From NCBI GenBank assembly GCA_025964325.1, contig JAOPZA010000208.1:1-33020 (forward strand): a DNA stretch of 33,020 bases. Direction: 5' to 3'. The notes beneath the pieces were generated by a model that saw nothing but the letters and a program-made list of their open reading frames with translations, searched no databases and had not been told where the DNA came from. This document shows, in pieces, positions 7,277 through 15,163 of the stretch (the stretch's first letter is position 1; each line of letters opens with the position of its first letter). The stretch is from Conexibacter sp. (GTDB lineage Bacteria > Actinomycetota > Thermoleophilia > Solirubrobacterales > Solirubrobacteraceae). A program made the translations under genes and the position numbers.

Positions 7277-7957
7277 ATGGCTCTTCCCAGAAACGTTACC
7301 TTCGTCACCTTCGACGCCTACGGCAGCTTGATCGACTGGGAGACGGGCGTGTACGACGCGTTCGTCAGAGAGGCGAGACGCGACGGCTTCACGATCGACC
7401 GCGACGAGCTGATCCCCCTCTTTCACGCCACGCAGCAGCAGATCCAGTCCGGCTCCTACGAGCTCTATGCCGAGGTCCTGCGGCGCACCGCTGTGCAGAT
7501 CTCGCACGAGCTCGGCTGGGACCTGGAGCCCTCGCGCTCCGGCTTCCTGCCCGACTCGGTCCAGCGCTGGCCGGCCTTCAGAGAGGCCAACCCGACGCTC
7601 GCGAGACTCGCCAAGCAGTACAGAACCGGCCTGATCGCGAACGTCGACGACAAGCTCCTCGGCCAGACCCGCCGGCACATCCCGCTCGACTTCGACCTCG
7701 TCGTGACCGCGCAGCAGGTCCGCTCCTACAAGCCGGACCCCGCCCACTTCAGAGAGTGCGAGCGGCGCGCGGGCACGAAGAGAGGCTGGGTCCACGTCGC
7801 CGCCGGCTACTACACCGACATCGAGCCGGCGCTGAGACTGAGAATCCCGACGATCTGGGTCAACCGCAGCAGACAGCAGCTCGAGTCGGGCCAGAGAAAG
7901 CCGGACGCGGAGGTCTCGAACCTGCGCGAAGCGGCGAGACTGCTCGGCATCGGGTAG
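7277..7957 (+). CDS. HAD-superfamily hydrolase (haloacid dehalogenase-like)
   Basis: The 226-residue protein resembles subfamily IA/haloacid dehalogenase-type HAD enzymes. Motif I is TFDAYGSLID with the nucleophile at Asp13. The alpha-helical cap runs from about residue 20 to 90. Motif III is SYKPDP, and motif IV lies in HVAAGYYTDIEPA. Motif II, which normally ends in Ser or Thr, reads LIANVDD here, so the phosphate-binding hydroxyl is replaced by alanine. The substrate is unknown. It is followed after 13 bases by an MBL-fold hydrolase on the same strand, suggesting co-transcription. Arginine is often written AGA in this gene, which is striking for such GC-rich DNA. There is no good ribosome site before the ATG. 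Confidence 0.85.
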   Translation: MALPRNVTFVTFDAYGSLIDWETGVYDAFVREARRDGFTIDRDELIPLFHATQQQIQSGSYELYAEVLRRTAVQISHELGWDLEPSRSGFLPDSVQRWPAFREANPTLARLAKQYRTGLIANVDDKLLGQTRRHIPLDFDLVVTAQQVRSYKPDPAHFRECERRAGTKRGWVHVAAGYYTDIEPALRLRIPTIWVNRSRQQLESGQRKPDAEVSNLREAARLLGIG

Positions 7958-7970
7958 AGGCCCGCTCGTC

Positions 7971-8750
7971 GTGCGCGCGATCGGCGTCCACGAGGACGTG
8001 ATCGTGATCGCCAGCCGCGTCTGGCAGACGACCTGCACGCTCGTGCGCGGCGGCGAGGAGGCGTTCGTGATCGACTCGCCCGTCTACCCGGACGAGCTGG
8101 AGATCCTGCCGGCGCTCGCCGAGCAGGCGCGCTTCGAGGTCAGCGGCCTGCTCGTCACGCACGCCGACTGGGACCACCTGCTCGGCCGCCTCGCATTCCC
8201 GGAGGCGGCGATCGGCTGCGGTGAGACGACGGCGGCGCGGCTGACGGCGGAGCCGGGCGCGGCCGCGCGGGCGCTGCGCGCCTTCGACGAGGAGCACTAC
8301 GTCGAACGGCCGGCGCCGCTCTCGCTGCCGGGCGTCCAGGCGCTGCCGGTTCCCGGCTACTGCGCCGTCGGGGACAGAGAGCTGGAGCTCCACCCCGCGG
8401 ACGGGCACACGGCCGACGGCACCGTTCTCTGGGCGCCGTGGGCGCGCGTGCTCGTCTGCGGCGACTACCTCTCGCCGGTCGAGCTCCCGATGCTCTCCGA
8501 GGGCGGGTCGCTCGAGGGCTACCTCGCGACGCTGCGACGGCTGGCGCCGATCGTGACGCAGGCCGACACGGTCGTCCCCGGCCACGGCGCGCCGCTCGAC
8601 GCCAGCCGCGCGGCGGCGATCCTGCGCGAGGACGTCGCCTATCTCGAGGCGCTGCGGCGCGACGGTGCGGGAGCGAGCCTGCCGCTCGCCCGCCGCACCG
8701 CCGCGCAGCGCAAGGTCCACGCGGCCAACGTCGCGCGAATCGGCGCCTGA
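7971..8750 (+). CDS. MBL-fold metallo-hydrolase
   Basis: The 259-residue protein has the metallo-beta-lactamase fold. The metal motif is THADWDHL (His64, Asp66, Asp68, His69), a variant of HxHxDH with Asp at the second position. Later ligand positions are the His of ADGHTADGTVL, the Asp of CGDYLS and the His of VPGHGAPL. This suits a hydrolase of the glyoxalase II/lactonase/phosphodiesterase range, but the substrate is not predictable. The GTG start is preceded by AGAGG about ten bases upstream, overlapping the HAD stop region. It probably shares an operon with the HAD gene and ends at a strong hairpin. Confidence 0.85.
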   Translation: MRAIGVHEDVIVIASRVWQTTCTLVRGGEEAFVIDSPVYPDELEILPALAEQARFEVSGLLVTHADWDHLLGRLAFPEAAIGCGETTAARLTAEPGAAARALRAFDEEHYVERPAPLSLPGVQALPVPGYCAVGDRELELHPADGHTADGTVLWAPWARVLVCGDYLSPVELPMLSEGGSLEGYLATLRRLAPIVTQADTVVPGHGAPLDASRAAAILREDVAYLEALRRDGAGASLPLARRTAAQRKVHAANVARIGA

Positions 8751-8768
8751 CCGTCCAGCGCGATCACC

Positions 8769-8801
8769 GCGGGTTCAGCCGGCTCTGCCGGATGAACCCG
8801 C
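8769..8801. terminator. strong hairpin between convergent genes
   Basis: GCGGGTTCA (8769-8777) pairs with TGAACCCGC (8793-8801). After one mismatch, CCGGC pairs with GCCGG around a TCT loop, giving a 14-bp stem. It follows the MBL-fold gene by 18 bases. Confidence 0.75.
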
Positions 8802-8814
8802 AATGATCGGGGGG

Positions 8815-8841
8815 AGCTGGGCCGGCTCTGCCGGCTCAGCT
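8815..8841. terminator. second hairpin with the same core, over the convergent stop codon
   Basis: AGCTG (8815-8819) pairs with CAGCT (8837-8841), and GCCGGC (8821-8826) pairs with GCCGGC (8830-8835) around TCT. It shares the core CCGGCTCTGCCGG with the hairpin at 8769-8801 and overlaps the stop codon of the exported-protein gene. Confidence 0.6.
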
Positions 8842-9660
8842 GCCTCCGATCACGTCGCCCCAGAAGATGCAGGCGTCGCCGTCGCCCCAGACGCCCTGCG
8901 TGCCGCCGGGAATCGTCCCGTGCTTCGCACCCGCGTAGAACTGGCCGCCGAGCTGCGTCCCGTCGGGCGCCAGCAGCTGCACGTCGGGATTCGCCCACGA
9001 CGCCAGCCGGCCGACGTTGGCGTCCGCGAGCGCGACCTCCAGCGCGCGCTGGCGCTCCGGCGTGCCGCTGCTCGTCAGCAGCTGGTTGTCGCCCGTGTAG
9101 GCGCCGGCGTCGCCGACCGCGATCGCACCGTCCTGCGCCGAGCTCGCGAGCACGTACGCGAAGACCTGGTCGTTCGTCGTGTCGAGCACGCACTTGCCGT
9201 AGATCGTCAGCGGGCCGCGCTTGGCGAGCGTGATCGGCGGGGCGGCCGCGAGGCCGGCGTCGGCATCGGCGCCGGCGGTCGGGCTGACGTGCTTGAGCGC
9301 GAGCGGACGCAGCGTGTCGACCGAGCCCGTCGAGTCGGCATGCCCGGCGCGGTCGGCGTAGCGGGCGTGCCCGACCGAGCCGGCGTGCTCGGCGTAGCCG
9401 GCGCGGTCGGCCGTGACCGCCCGCCGCACGTTGCCGAGCGTCCACTCCTGGATCTGCGCGCCGGTCAGCGAGTCGGGCTTGATCCGCTCGGCACCGACGC
9501 TGCCGGGGGTGATGCGGTCCCCGGGCAGCGAGTTTCTGGCGACGGTCGAGCCGTCGATCAGCTTCGTCGTCGCGACGGCGGTGCCGCCGGAGGCGACGAA
9601 CAGGGCGAGCAGCGCGACGACCAGTGCCGGCGACGGGCGGCGCAAGGGGATGCGGCGCAT
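8836..9660 (-). CDS. exported Ala-rich protein of a Thermoleophilia-type family
   Basis: This 274-residue protein has no assignable function. It starts with a basic region and a hydrophobic segment (ALVVALLALFVASGGTAVAT) that looks like a signal peptide or anchor. Next comes a low-complexity stretch of short pseudo-repeats (NSLPGDRITPGSVG, then DSLTGAQI), and then Ala/Gly/His-rich repeats (ADRAGYAEHAG, YADRAGHADSTG) near residues 84-112. The C-terminal half (about 140-274) looks globular and has two cysteines (GKCVLD and DACIFWGD). Exported proteins of this plan are common in Solirubrobacterales-like genomes, from general knowledge. The ATG at 9660 has an excellent ribosome site, GAGGAGG, seven bases upstream. 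It lies 101 bases after the hopanoid operon and may be separate from it. Confidence 0.75.
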   Translation of the reverse strand: MRRIPLRRPSPALVVALLALFVASGGTAVATTKLIDGSTVARNSLPGDRITPGSVGAERIKPDSLTGAQIQEWTLGNVRRAVTADRAGYAEHAGSVGHARYADRAGHADSTGSVDTLRPLALKHVSPTAGADADAGLAAAPPITLAKRGPLTIYGKCVLDTTNDQVFAYVLASSAQDGAIAVGDAGAYTGDNQLLTSSGTPERQRALEVALADANVGRLASWANPDVQLLAPDGTQLGGQFYAGAKHGTIPGGTQGVWGDGDACIFWGDVIGGS

Positions 9661-9686
9661 GCAGGGACCTCCTCAGGTCGATACGA

Positions 9687-9700
9687 CCCGCTCATGCGGG
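9687..9700 (-). promoter_or_regulatory. small hairpin in the leader of the exported-protein gene
   Basis: CCCGC and GCGGG form a 5-bp stem with a 4-base loop between the hopanoid operon end and the GAGGAGG ribosome site of the next gene. It may be a weak terminator or leader element. No promoter could be recognised in the 101-bp gap. Confidence 0.3.
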
Positions 9701-9761
9701 CCGGCGTGCATCCTCTCCGCGCGCCTGCATCGGCGTCCAGTGTGAAGCGTCGCGCCACGCG

Positions 9762-11162
9762 CTAGCGGGAGCGCGCCACCCCCCGCGCGGAGTGGCGCGC
9801 GATCGTCAGGCCGAAGCGCGTCATCGCGCGCGGCGGCCGTCTCAGCCCGTCGAGCACCTCGTCGAGCGCCGACGCGAAGCGTCGCACGTCGGCCTCCTCG
9901 ATCACGTACGGCGGCAGCACGCGGACGACGTTGACGTGGTGCCCGGAGACCTGGGTGAGGATCTGGTGGCGGTCGAACAGCGGGACCGTCAGCAGCTGGG
10001 CCCACAGGCCCGGCTGGCCGCGCTCGACGAGCTGCCAGAGCCCCCGGCTCGCGAGGCCGCCGCTCGGCGGCTGCAGCTCGATCGCCCACATCAGCCCGCA
10101 GCCGCGCACCTCGCGCACGACCTCGTGGCGCTCGACCAGCGGCTGCGTCAGCTCGAGCAGCAGCGCGCCCATGCGGCCGGCCCGCTCGACGAGCCGCTCG
10201 TCGTCGAGCGCGGACAGCGTCGCGATCCCGGCGGCGGCCGCGAGGTCGTTGGTCGCGAAGGTCGAGCTGTGGACGACGGCGCGCTCCATCGAGTCGAACA
10301 CGCGCGCGTGGACGCGGCGCGTCGCGAGCACCGCGCCGATCGGCACGTAGCCGCCCGAGAGCGCCTTCGAGAGCGTCACCAGATCCGGCTCCAGGCCCCA
10401 GTGCTCGAGCGCGAGGAAGCGGCCGGTGCGCCCGAGCCCCGTCATCACCTCGTCGAGGATCAGCAGCGTCCCGTGTCTGCGGCACAGCTCCTGCGCCGCC
10501 GGCAGGTAGTCGCGCTGCGGCACGCGCACGGTCTTGCCCTGCACGGGCTCGACGACGAAGGCGGCGACGTCCCCGCGGCGCAGCTCGCGCGCGAGCGCGT
10601 CGAGGTCGCCGAACGGCACCGCGGTCGTGCCGGGCAGCAGCGGCCCGAAGCGCTCGCGGAAGTCGTCGTTGCCGTTGATCGAGAGCGCGCCGAGCGTGAG
10701 GCCGTGGAAGCCGTGGTCGCAGTGGACGATGCGCCCGCGCCCGGTCGCGGCGCGCGCCAGCTTCAGCGCCGTCTCGATCGACTCCGCGCCCGAGTTCGTG
10801 AAGACGACGGCGCCGAGGTGCGCCGGTGCGCGTCGCAGCAGCTCCTCCGCCAGCACGCCCGCCAGCGTCGTGACGCCCATCTGCGGCAGCGACGCCGTCT
10901 CGGCGGCGAGGAAGCGCTCGAGCTGCGCGCGCACGGCCGGGTTGTTGCGCCCGACGGCGAAGACGCCGTAGCCGCCCAGCAGGTCGAGGTAGCGTTCGCC
11001 GTCGGCGTCGATCAGGTGCGCGCCCTCGCCGCGCGCCCACGCGCGGTCGAAGCCGATCGTGCGCAGGACGCGGCCGAACTGGGGGTTGACGTGGCGGTCG
11101 TTGAGCCGCAGCGCCTCACGCCCGCGGCGTGCGAGGAGCTCGGCGACGTCGAGGCTCGGCAC
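9762..11162 (-). CDS. hpnO: class III aminotransferase, HpnO-like (aminohopanoid formation)
   Basis: The 466-residue protein is a class III PLP aminotransferase. It shows GGYGVFAVG near residue 65, NSGAES (123-128, cofactor phosphate), the DE pair of LILDEVMTGLGRTG (Asp237, Glu238) and the PLP lysine at residue 266 in LSKALSGGYVP. Sequence alone would allow ornithine- or GABA-type activity. Its place 16 bases behind hpnH in a hopanoid operon makes HpnO the best call. HpnO converts the terminal position of the C35 side chain to an amine, giving aminobacteriohopanetriol. It is the last gene of the operon. The GTG start has no clear ribosome site, so translation may depend on hpnH. Confidence 0.8.
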   Translation of the reverse strand: MPSLDVAELLARRGREALRLNDRHVNPQFGRVLRTIGFDRAWARGEGAHLIDADGERYLDLLGGYGVFAVGRNNPAVRAQLERFLAAETASLPQMGVTTLAGVLAEELLRRAPAHLGAVVFTNSGAESIETALKLARAATGRGRIVHCDHGFHGLTLGALSINGNDDFRERFGPLLPGTTAVPFGDLDALARELRRGDVAAFVVEPVQGKTVRVPQRDYLPAAQELCRRHGTLLILDEVMTGLGRTGRFLALEHWGLEPDLVTLSKALSGGYVPIGAVLATRRVHARVFDSMERAVVHSSTFATNDLAAAAGIATLSALDDERLVERAGRMGALLLELTQPLVERHEVVREVRGCGLMWAIELQPPSGGLASRGLWQLVERGQPGLWAQLLTVPLFDRHQILTQVSGHHVNVVRVLPPYVIEEADVRRFASALDEVLDGLRRPPRAMTRFGLTIARHSARGVARSR

Positions 11163-11178
11163 GGGCGTCGCGGAGCCG

Positions 11179-12183
11179 TCAGGAGCTGACGAGCGCGCGC
11201 ACCGACTGCTTGAGCGACTGCGTCGTGGCGAGGACGGCGGTCGGCTCGTAGCCGCAGTGCGCCATGCAGTTGTCGCAGCGCTCGTCTCTGCCGCGCCCGT
11301 AGCTGTCCCAGTCGGTCGTCTCGAGCAGCTCTCTGTAGGTCGTCGCGTAGCCGTCGGCCATCAGGTAGCAGGGCCGCTGCCAGCCGTGCAGCGAGTAGCT
11401 CGGGATCCCCCACGGCGTGCACTCGTAGTCGGTCTTGCCCTCGAGGAAGTCGAGGAACAGCGGGCTGTGGTTCAGCCGCCAGTGCTTGCGGCGGCCGTCC
11501 GCGAACGCCTCGCGGAAGAGCTTGCGCGTCTGCTCCACGCCGAGGAAGTGGTCCTGGTCGGGCGCCTTCTCGTAGGCGTAGGCCGGCGAGATCATCATGT
11601 CGTCGATCTCGAGCTCGTCGTTGAGGTAGTCGAGCACGTCGCGCACCGACTCCGGCGAGTCCTGCGTGAAGACCGTCGTGTTGGTCGTGACGCGGAAGCC
11701 CGCCGCCTTCGCGGCTCTGATCGCCTCGACCGCCTTGTCGAAGACGCCCTCGCGGTCGACGGAGTCGTCGTGGCGCTCCTTCAGCCCGTCGATGTGGACG
11801 GTGAAGGCGAAGTACTCGCTCGGCTCGAAGAGGTGCAGCTTCTTCTCGAGCAGCAGCGCGTTCGTGCAGAGGTAGACGTATCTCTTGCGCTTCACGAGCT
11901 CCGCGACGATCTTCTCGATCTCGGGATGGATCAGCGGCTCGCCGCCGGCGATCGAGACCATCGGCGCGCCGCACTCCTCGACCGCGGCGATCGCCTGCTC
12001 GACCGGCATCCGCATCTTCAGCACGTGGTCGGGCTGCTGGATCTTGCCGCAGCCGACGCAGGCGAGGTTGCACTGGAAGAGCGGCTCGAGCTCGACGATC
12101 AGCGGAAAGCGCTCGACGCGCTTGAGCTTCTGCTTCGCGAGGTACGCACCGATGCGGATGCTCTGGCGGACGGGGACGGGCAC
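11179..12183 (-). CDS. hpnH: radical SAM adenosylhopene synthase HpnH
   Basis: The 334-residue protein matches HpnH, the radical SAM enzyme that adds 5'-deoxyadenosyl to diploptene, forming adenosylhopane and so the extended C35 hopanoids. The [4Fe-4S] motif is CNLACVGCGKI (three Cys in CxxxCxxC spacing), followed by MVSIAGGEPLIHPEI, the usual SAM-contacting GGEP segment. The C-terminal region contains further Cys residues in CDNCMAHCGYEP. The GTG at 12183 follows the HpnG-IspH stop by four bases and uses the GGAGG ribosome site in the end of that gene. Several arginines are written AGA, unlike the upstream operon genes. Confidence 0.93.
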   Translation of the reverse strand: MPVPVRQSIRIGAYLAKQKLKRVERFPLIVELEPLFQCNLACVGCGKIQQPDHVLKMRMPVEQAIAAVEECGAPMVSIAGGEPLIHPEIEKIVAELVKRKRYVYLCTNALLLEKKLHLFEPSEYFAFTVHIDGLKERHDDSVDREGVFDKAVEAIRAAKAAGFRVTTNTTVFTQDSPESVRDVLDYLNDELEIDDMMISPAYAYEKAPDQDHFLGVEQTRKLFREAFADGRRKHWRLNHSPLFLDFLEGKTDYECTPWGIPSYSLHGWQRPCYLMADGYATTYRELLETTDWDSYGRGRDERCDNCMAHCGYEPTAVLATTQSLKQSVRALVSS

Positions 12184-12187
12184 GGCA

Positions 12188-13753
12188 CTACCTCCGATGG
12201 CGCGGCTTTCCGGGAAGCTTGAAGTGGATGTCCTCTTGCGTCACTTCGCGCTCGCTGACGTTGACGCCGCCGAGGCCGTCGAGCGCGGAGATGACCTCCT
12301 GCACCAGCGACTCGGGCGCGGAGGCGCCGGCCGTGAGGCCGACGCGCCGCGCCCCGATCAGCAGATCGGGCGGGATGTCGCTCGCGTCCTCGACGAGGCG
12401 CGCGACGCAGCCGGCGCGCTCGGCGACCTCGACGAGCCGGCGCGAGTTCGAGGAGTTCTCCGATCCGACGACGAGGATCACGTCGCAGTCGGTGGCGAGC
12501 GCGCGGACGGCGTCCTGGCGGTTCTGGGTCGCGAAGCAGATGTCGTCGGAGGAGGGACCGCGCAGCGCCGGGTAGCGCTCGCGCAGCGCGTCCACGAGGC
12601 CGGCCGTCTCGTCGACCGCGAGCGTCGTCTGCGTCAGGTACGCGACGCGCTCGGGATCCGCGATCTCGAGCTGGTCGATCTCGTCGCTGCTCGCGATCAC
12701 CTGCATGCTCGCCGGCGCCTCGCCGACGGTGCCCTCGACCTCCTCGTGCTCCTCGTGGCCGATCACGACGATGTCGAAGCCGGCCGAGGCGAAGCGCTTC
12801 GCCTCGCCGTGCACCTTCGCGACGAGCGGGCAGGTCGCGTCCACGACCTCGAGCTTGCGCGCGGCGGCGTCGCTGCGCACCGCGGGCGAGACGCCGTGGG
12901 CGGAGAAGACGACGGTCGCGCCGTCGGGCACCTCGTCCAGCTCCTCGACGAAGATCGCCCCGCGCTCCTGCAGGTCGGCGACGACGCGCGCGTTGTGCAC
13001 GATCTGCTTGCGCACGTAGACCGGTGCGCCGTGCTCCTCGACCGCCTGCTCGACCATCTGCACCGCACGCACGACGCCGGCGCAGGACGCGCGCGGCGCC
13101 GCCAGCACGACCTCGCGCTCGCCGAGCGCGCTGGCCCAGCCCTCCGCCAGCTCGCAGGCGCGCCGCAGCGCGCGGTAGGCGCGCGCCGCGCCCGTCGCCG
13201 TGCGCAGCGGGTGGTGCAGCTCGCGCTCCGCGGTGTCGAGCACGACGCGCAGCGTGACGAGCGTGCGCGTGCGTGCCGTCGGCGCGATCCAGGCCGACTC
13301 CATGTCGACCGCGATCGCGCCCGTCGCGTGGAGCGCCCGCCGCCGATCGCGCACGACGAGGCGCTGGCTGGAGGCGATCGGCCCGACGCGCACGTTGAGG
13401 CCGCCGCGTCGCAGCGCGCCGGCGAGGATGCTCGGATCGGGGCAGGGCGTCGTTCCGGTCGGGCCGCGCAGCTCCGTCGCCAGGATCACGTCGCCGGGCT
13501 CGAGCGAGGGATCGAGCGCGCCGCAGAAGCCGGCGATCACGATCGCGCCGCCGTCGGCGGTGCTCGTCGCGTCGGCCGCGCGCTGGGCGCGGTGCGGCCC
13601 CATGCCGATCCGCAGGACGCGCGCCCATGGCGCCCCGGCGCGCGCCGCGCGCGCCTCGAGCGCGAGCGGGGCGAGGACGAGGACATCGGGCATGGCGAGC
13701 TGTCCGTCCGCCGCGGCGTGTTCCTCGGTCACCGGCTGTGGAATCGTCGTCAT
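12188..13753 (-). CDS. HpnG-like nucleoside phosphorylase fused to IspH
   Basis: This 521-residue protein joins two enzymes. Residues about 21-205 form a purine-nucleoside-phosphorylase-type domain (MPDVLVLAPLALEARA, IVIAGFCGALDPSLEPGDVI, AIAVDMESAW) matching HpnG, which removes adenine from adenosylhopane. Residues about 213-521 are a full IspH/LytB, the [4Fe-4S] reductase that makes IPP and DMAPP from HMBPP. Its cluster cysteines are Cys224 (CAGVVRAV), Cys308 (DATCPLV) and Cys406 (CFATQNRQ). The family motifs SAHGVSP, GHEEHEEVEG and ENSSNSRRL are also present. There is no stop, frame change or internal ribosome site between the halves. ATG 13753 overlaps the hpnE stop by four bases (ATGA). 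The internal Met21 lacks a ribosome site. Confidence 0.9.
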   Translation of the reverse strand: MTTIPQPVTEEHAAADGQLAMPDVLVLAPLALEARAARAGAPWARVLRIGMGPHRAQRAADATSTADGGAIVIAGFCGALDPSLEPGDVILATELRGPTGTTPCPDPSILAGALRRGGLNVRVGPIASSQRLVVRDRRRALHATGAIAVDMESAWIAPTARTRTLVTLRVVLDTAERELHHPLRTATGAARAYRALRRACELAEGWASALGEREVVLAAPRASCAGVVRAVQMVEQAVEEHGAPVYVRKQIVHNARVVADLQERGAIFVEELDEVPDGATVVFSAHGVSPAVRSDAAARKLEVVDATCPLVAKVHGEAKRFASAGFDIVVIGHEEHEEVEGTVGEAPASMQVIASSDEIDQLEIADPERVAYLTQTTLAVDETAGLVDALRERYPALRGPSSDDICFATQNRQDAVRALATDCDVILVVGSENSSNSRRLVEVAERAGCVARLVEDASDIPPDLLIGARRVGLTAGASAPESLVQEVISALDGLGGVNVSEREVTQEDIHFKLPGKPRHRR

Positions 13754-15108
13754 GCTGTCACCGCTGCCCGTTGGGATCCGTGCGGAACCGCCGCGAGTGC
13801 CACGCCGGCAGCCGTCTGGCCGCTCCGCACGGCTCCCTCCATCGTCGCCGGCCAGGCCGTATCTGTCCAGCTTCCCGCCAGGACGACGCTCGGCAGCCCC
13901 GTCCGCGGGCCCGGTCGCAGTGCGCGCGCGCCGGGCGCTGCGCGGAACGTGGCGGCGTGCTCGCGGGTGACGAAGCAGCGCTCGACGCGCGCCCCACGCG
14001 CCGCCGGCAGCAGCGCGGCGAGCGCGGTCAGATAGTGCTCGCGCAGCGTGTCGGGGTCCATCGACTGCTCGTCGTCGGCGGCCGAGACGGAGACCGCCAC
14101 GTACTGGCCGCCGGCCACGCCCGCCGGGCTGCCGCGGTCGAACAGCCACTGGACGGGCGTGTCGACGCCGGCCGCGAACGGCGTCTCGAGCACGCGCCGG
14201 TCGTAGACGACGTGGACGTTGACGATCGGCGAGCTGCCGAGCCGTTCGAGCTGGGTCGGGTCGACCGCCGCCTCCGGCGGCAGCAGCGCGGCGGCGCGCC
14301 CGTGCGGAACGGCCACGACGACGGCGTCGGCGTCGACCGGTCCCTCGCCGCCCTCGATCCTGCATGCGCCGCCGGCACGGGGGACCACGCGCTCGGCGCG
14401 CCAGCGCAGGCGCACGTCGACGCCGGCCCGTGCCAGCGTCCGTCGTGCCGGCTCGTCGTGCAGCTGGGAGAGCGGGACGCGCGCGTACCCGATGTCGCCG
14501 GCACCGGCGTCGTGCAGCAGCCCCACCTGGAAGACCTGGGCGACCTGCGCGAGCGAGGCCTGCGCGGGCTCGAGGTTCAGCGTCGGCAGGACGATCAGGC
14601 GCCAGATCGCCTGGATCTCGGCCTCGCCCTGACGCTGCTCGTCGAGCCAGCCGCCGAACGCCCGCGCGTCGTTGGCCGGGTCGTCGGGGTCGACGCCGCG
14701 CAGCGCCAGCATCGCCCGCGCGACGCCCAGCCGCTGGCGCGGCGTCAGCAGCCGGTAGCGCGCGAGCGCGCCGGCCAGGTGCAGCGGCGCGGGCGCGCCG
14801 TTGCGTCGCAGCATCGCGGTGCGTCCGTCCGGACGCAGGACCGGGATCTCGAGCCGCTCCTGCAGCACGACGTCGTGCTCCGCGCCGAGGCGCGCCAGCA
14901 GCGAGCGGTACTCCGTGCAGCAGCGCAGGAAGACGTGCTGGCCGTTGTCGACCGCGAGCCCCTCGCGCTCGAACGAGTACGCGGCGCCGCCGAGGCGCGG
15001 CCGCACCTCCAGCAGCGTCACGGCCGCGCCGGCGTCGGCGCAGTCGAGCGCGGCGGCGATGCCGGCGAGGCCGCCGCCGACGATCGCGATGCGCGGTCGG
15101 CCGGTCAC
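13750..15108 (-). CDS. hpnE: hydroxysqualene dehydroxylase HpnE
   Basis: The 452-residue flavoprotein begins with an FAD-binding dinucleotide fold (IAIVGGGLAGIAAALDCADAG, residues about 7-27) and the second signature LEVRPRLGGAAYSFE, both typical of amine oxidase/phytoene desaturase-like proteins. DNGQHVFLRCCTEY follows at about residue 54, a segment typical of HpnE. HpnE reduces hydroxysqualene to squalene as the last step of the HpnC/HpnD/HpnE route. The GTG start has GGGGAGG seven bases upstream. A perfect 6-bp hairpin, GCTCGC and GCGAGC, occupies 15123-15140 in the 55-bp gap after hpnD, right before that ribosome site. Confidence 0.92.
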   Translation of the reverse strand: MTGRPRIAIVGGGLAGIAAALDCADAGAAVTLLEVRPRLGGAAYSFEREGLAVDNGQHVFLRCCTEYRSLLARLGAEHDVVLQERLEIPVLRPDGRTAMLRRNGAPAPLHLAGALARYRLLTPRQRLGVARAMLALRGVDPDDPANDARAFGGWLDEQRQGEAEIQAIWRLIVLPTLNLEPAQASLAQVAQVFQVGLLHDAGAGDIGYARVPLSQLHDEPARRTLARAGVDVRLRWRAERVVPRAGGACRIEGGEGPVDADAVVVAVPHGRAAALLPPEAAVDPTQLERLGSSPIVNVHVVYDRRVLETPFAAGVDTPVQWLFDRGSPAGVAGGQYVAVSVSAADDEQSMDPDTLREHYLTALAALLPAARGARVERCFVTREHAATFRAAPGARALRPGPRTGLPSVVLAGSWTDTAWPATMEGAVRSGQTAAGVALAAVPHGSQRAAVTA

Positions 15109-15122
15109 GATCCAGCCTCCCC

Positions 15123-15140
15123 GCTCGCCGAAGAGCGAGC
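15123..15140 (-). promoter_or_regulatory. hairpin before the hpnE ribosome binding site
   Basis: GCTCGC (15123-15128) and GCGAGC (15135-15140) form a perfect 6-bp stem. It sits in the only sizeable gap of the hopanoid operon and abuts GGGGAGG. It may set the relative expression of hpnE. Confidence 0.4.
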
Positions 15141-15163
15141 CCCCAGGGCGCAGCTCCTCGCGC

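Noticed and set aside
6022-7308. An in-frame upstream extension of sucD over sucC
   Set aside because: The extension is Arg-rich noise over sucC in another frame. The true start at 6021 has a ribosome site and the family N terminus.
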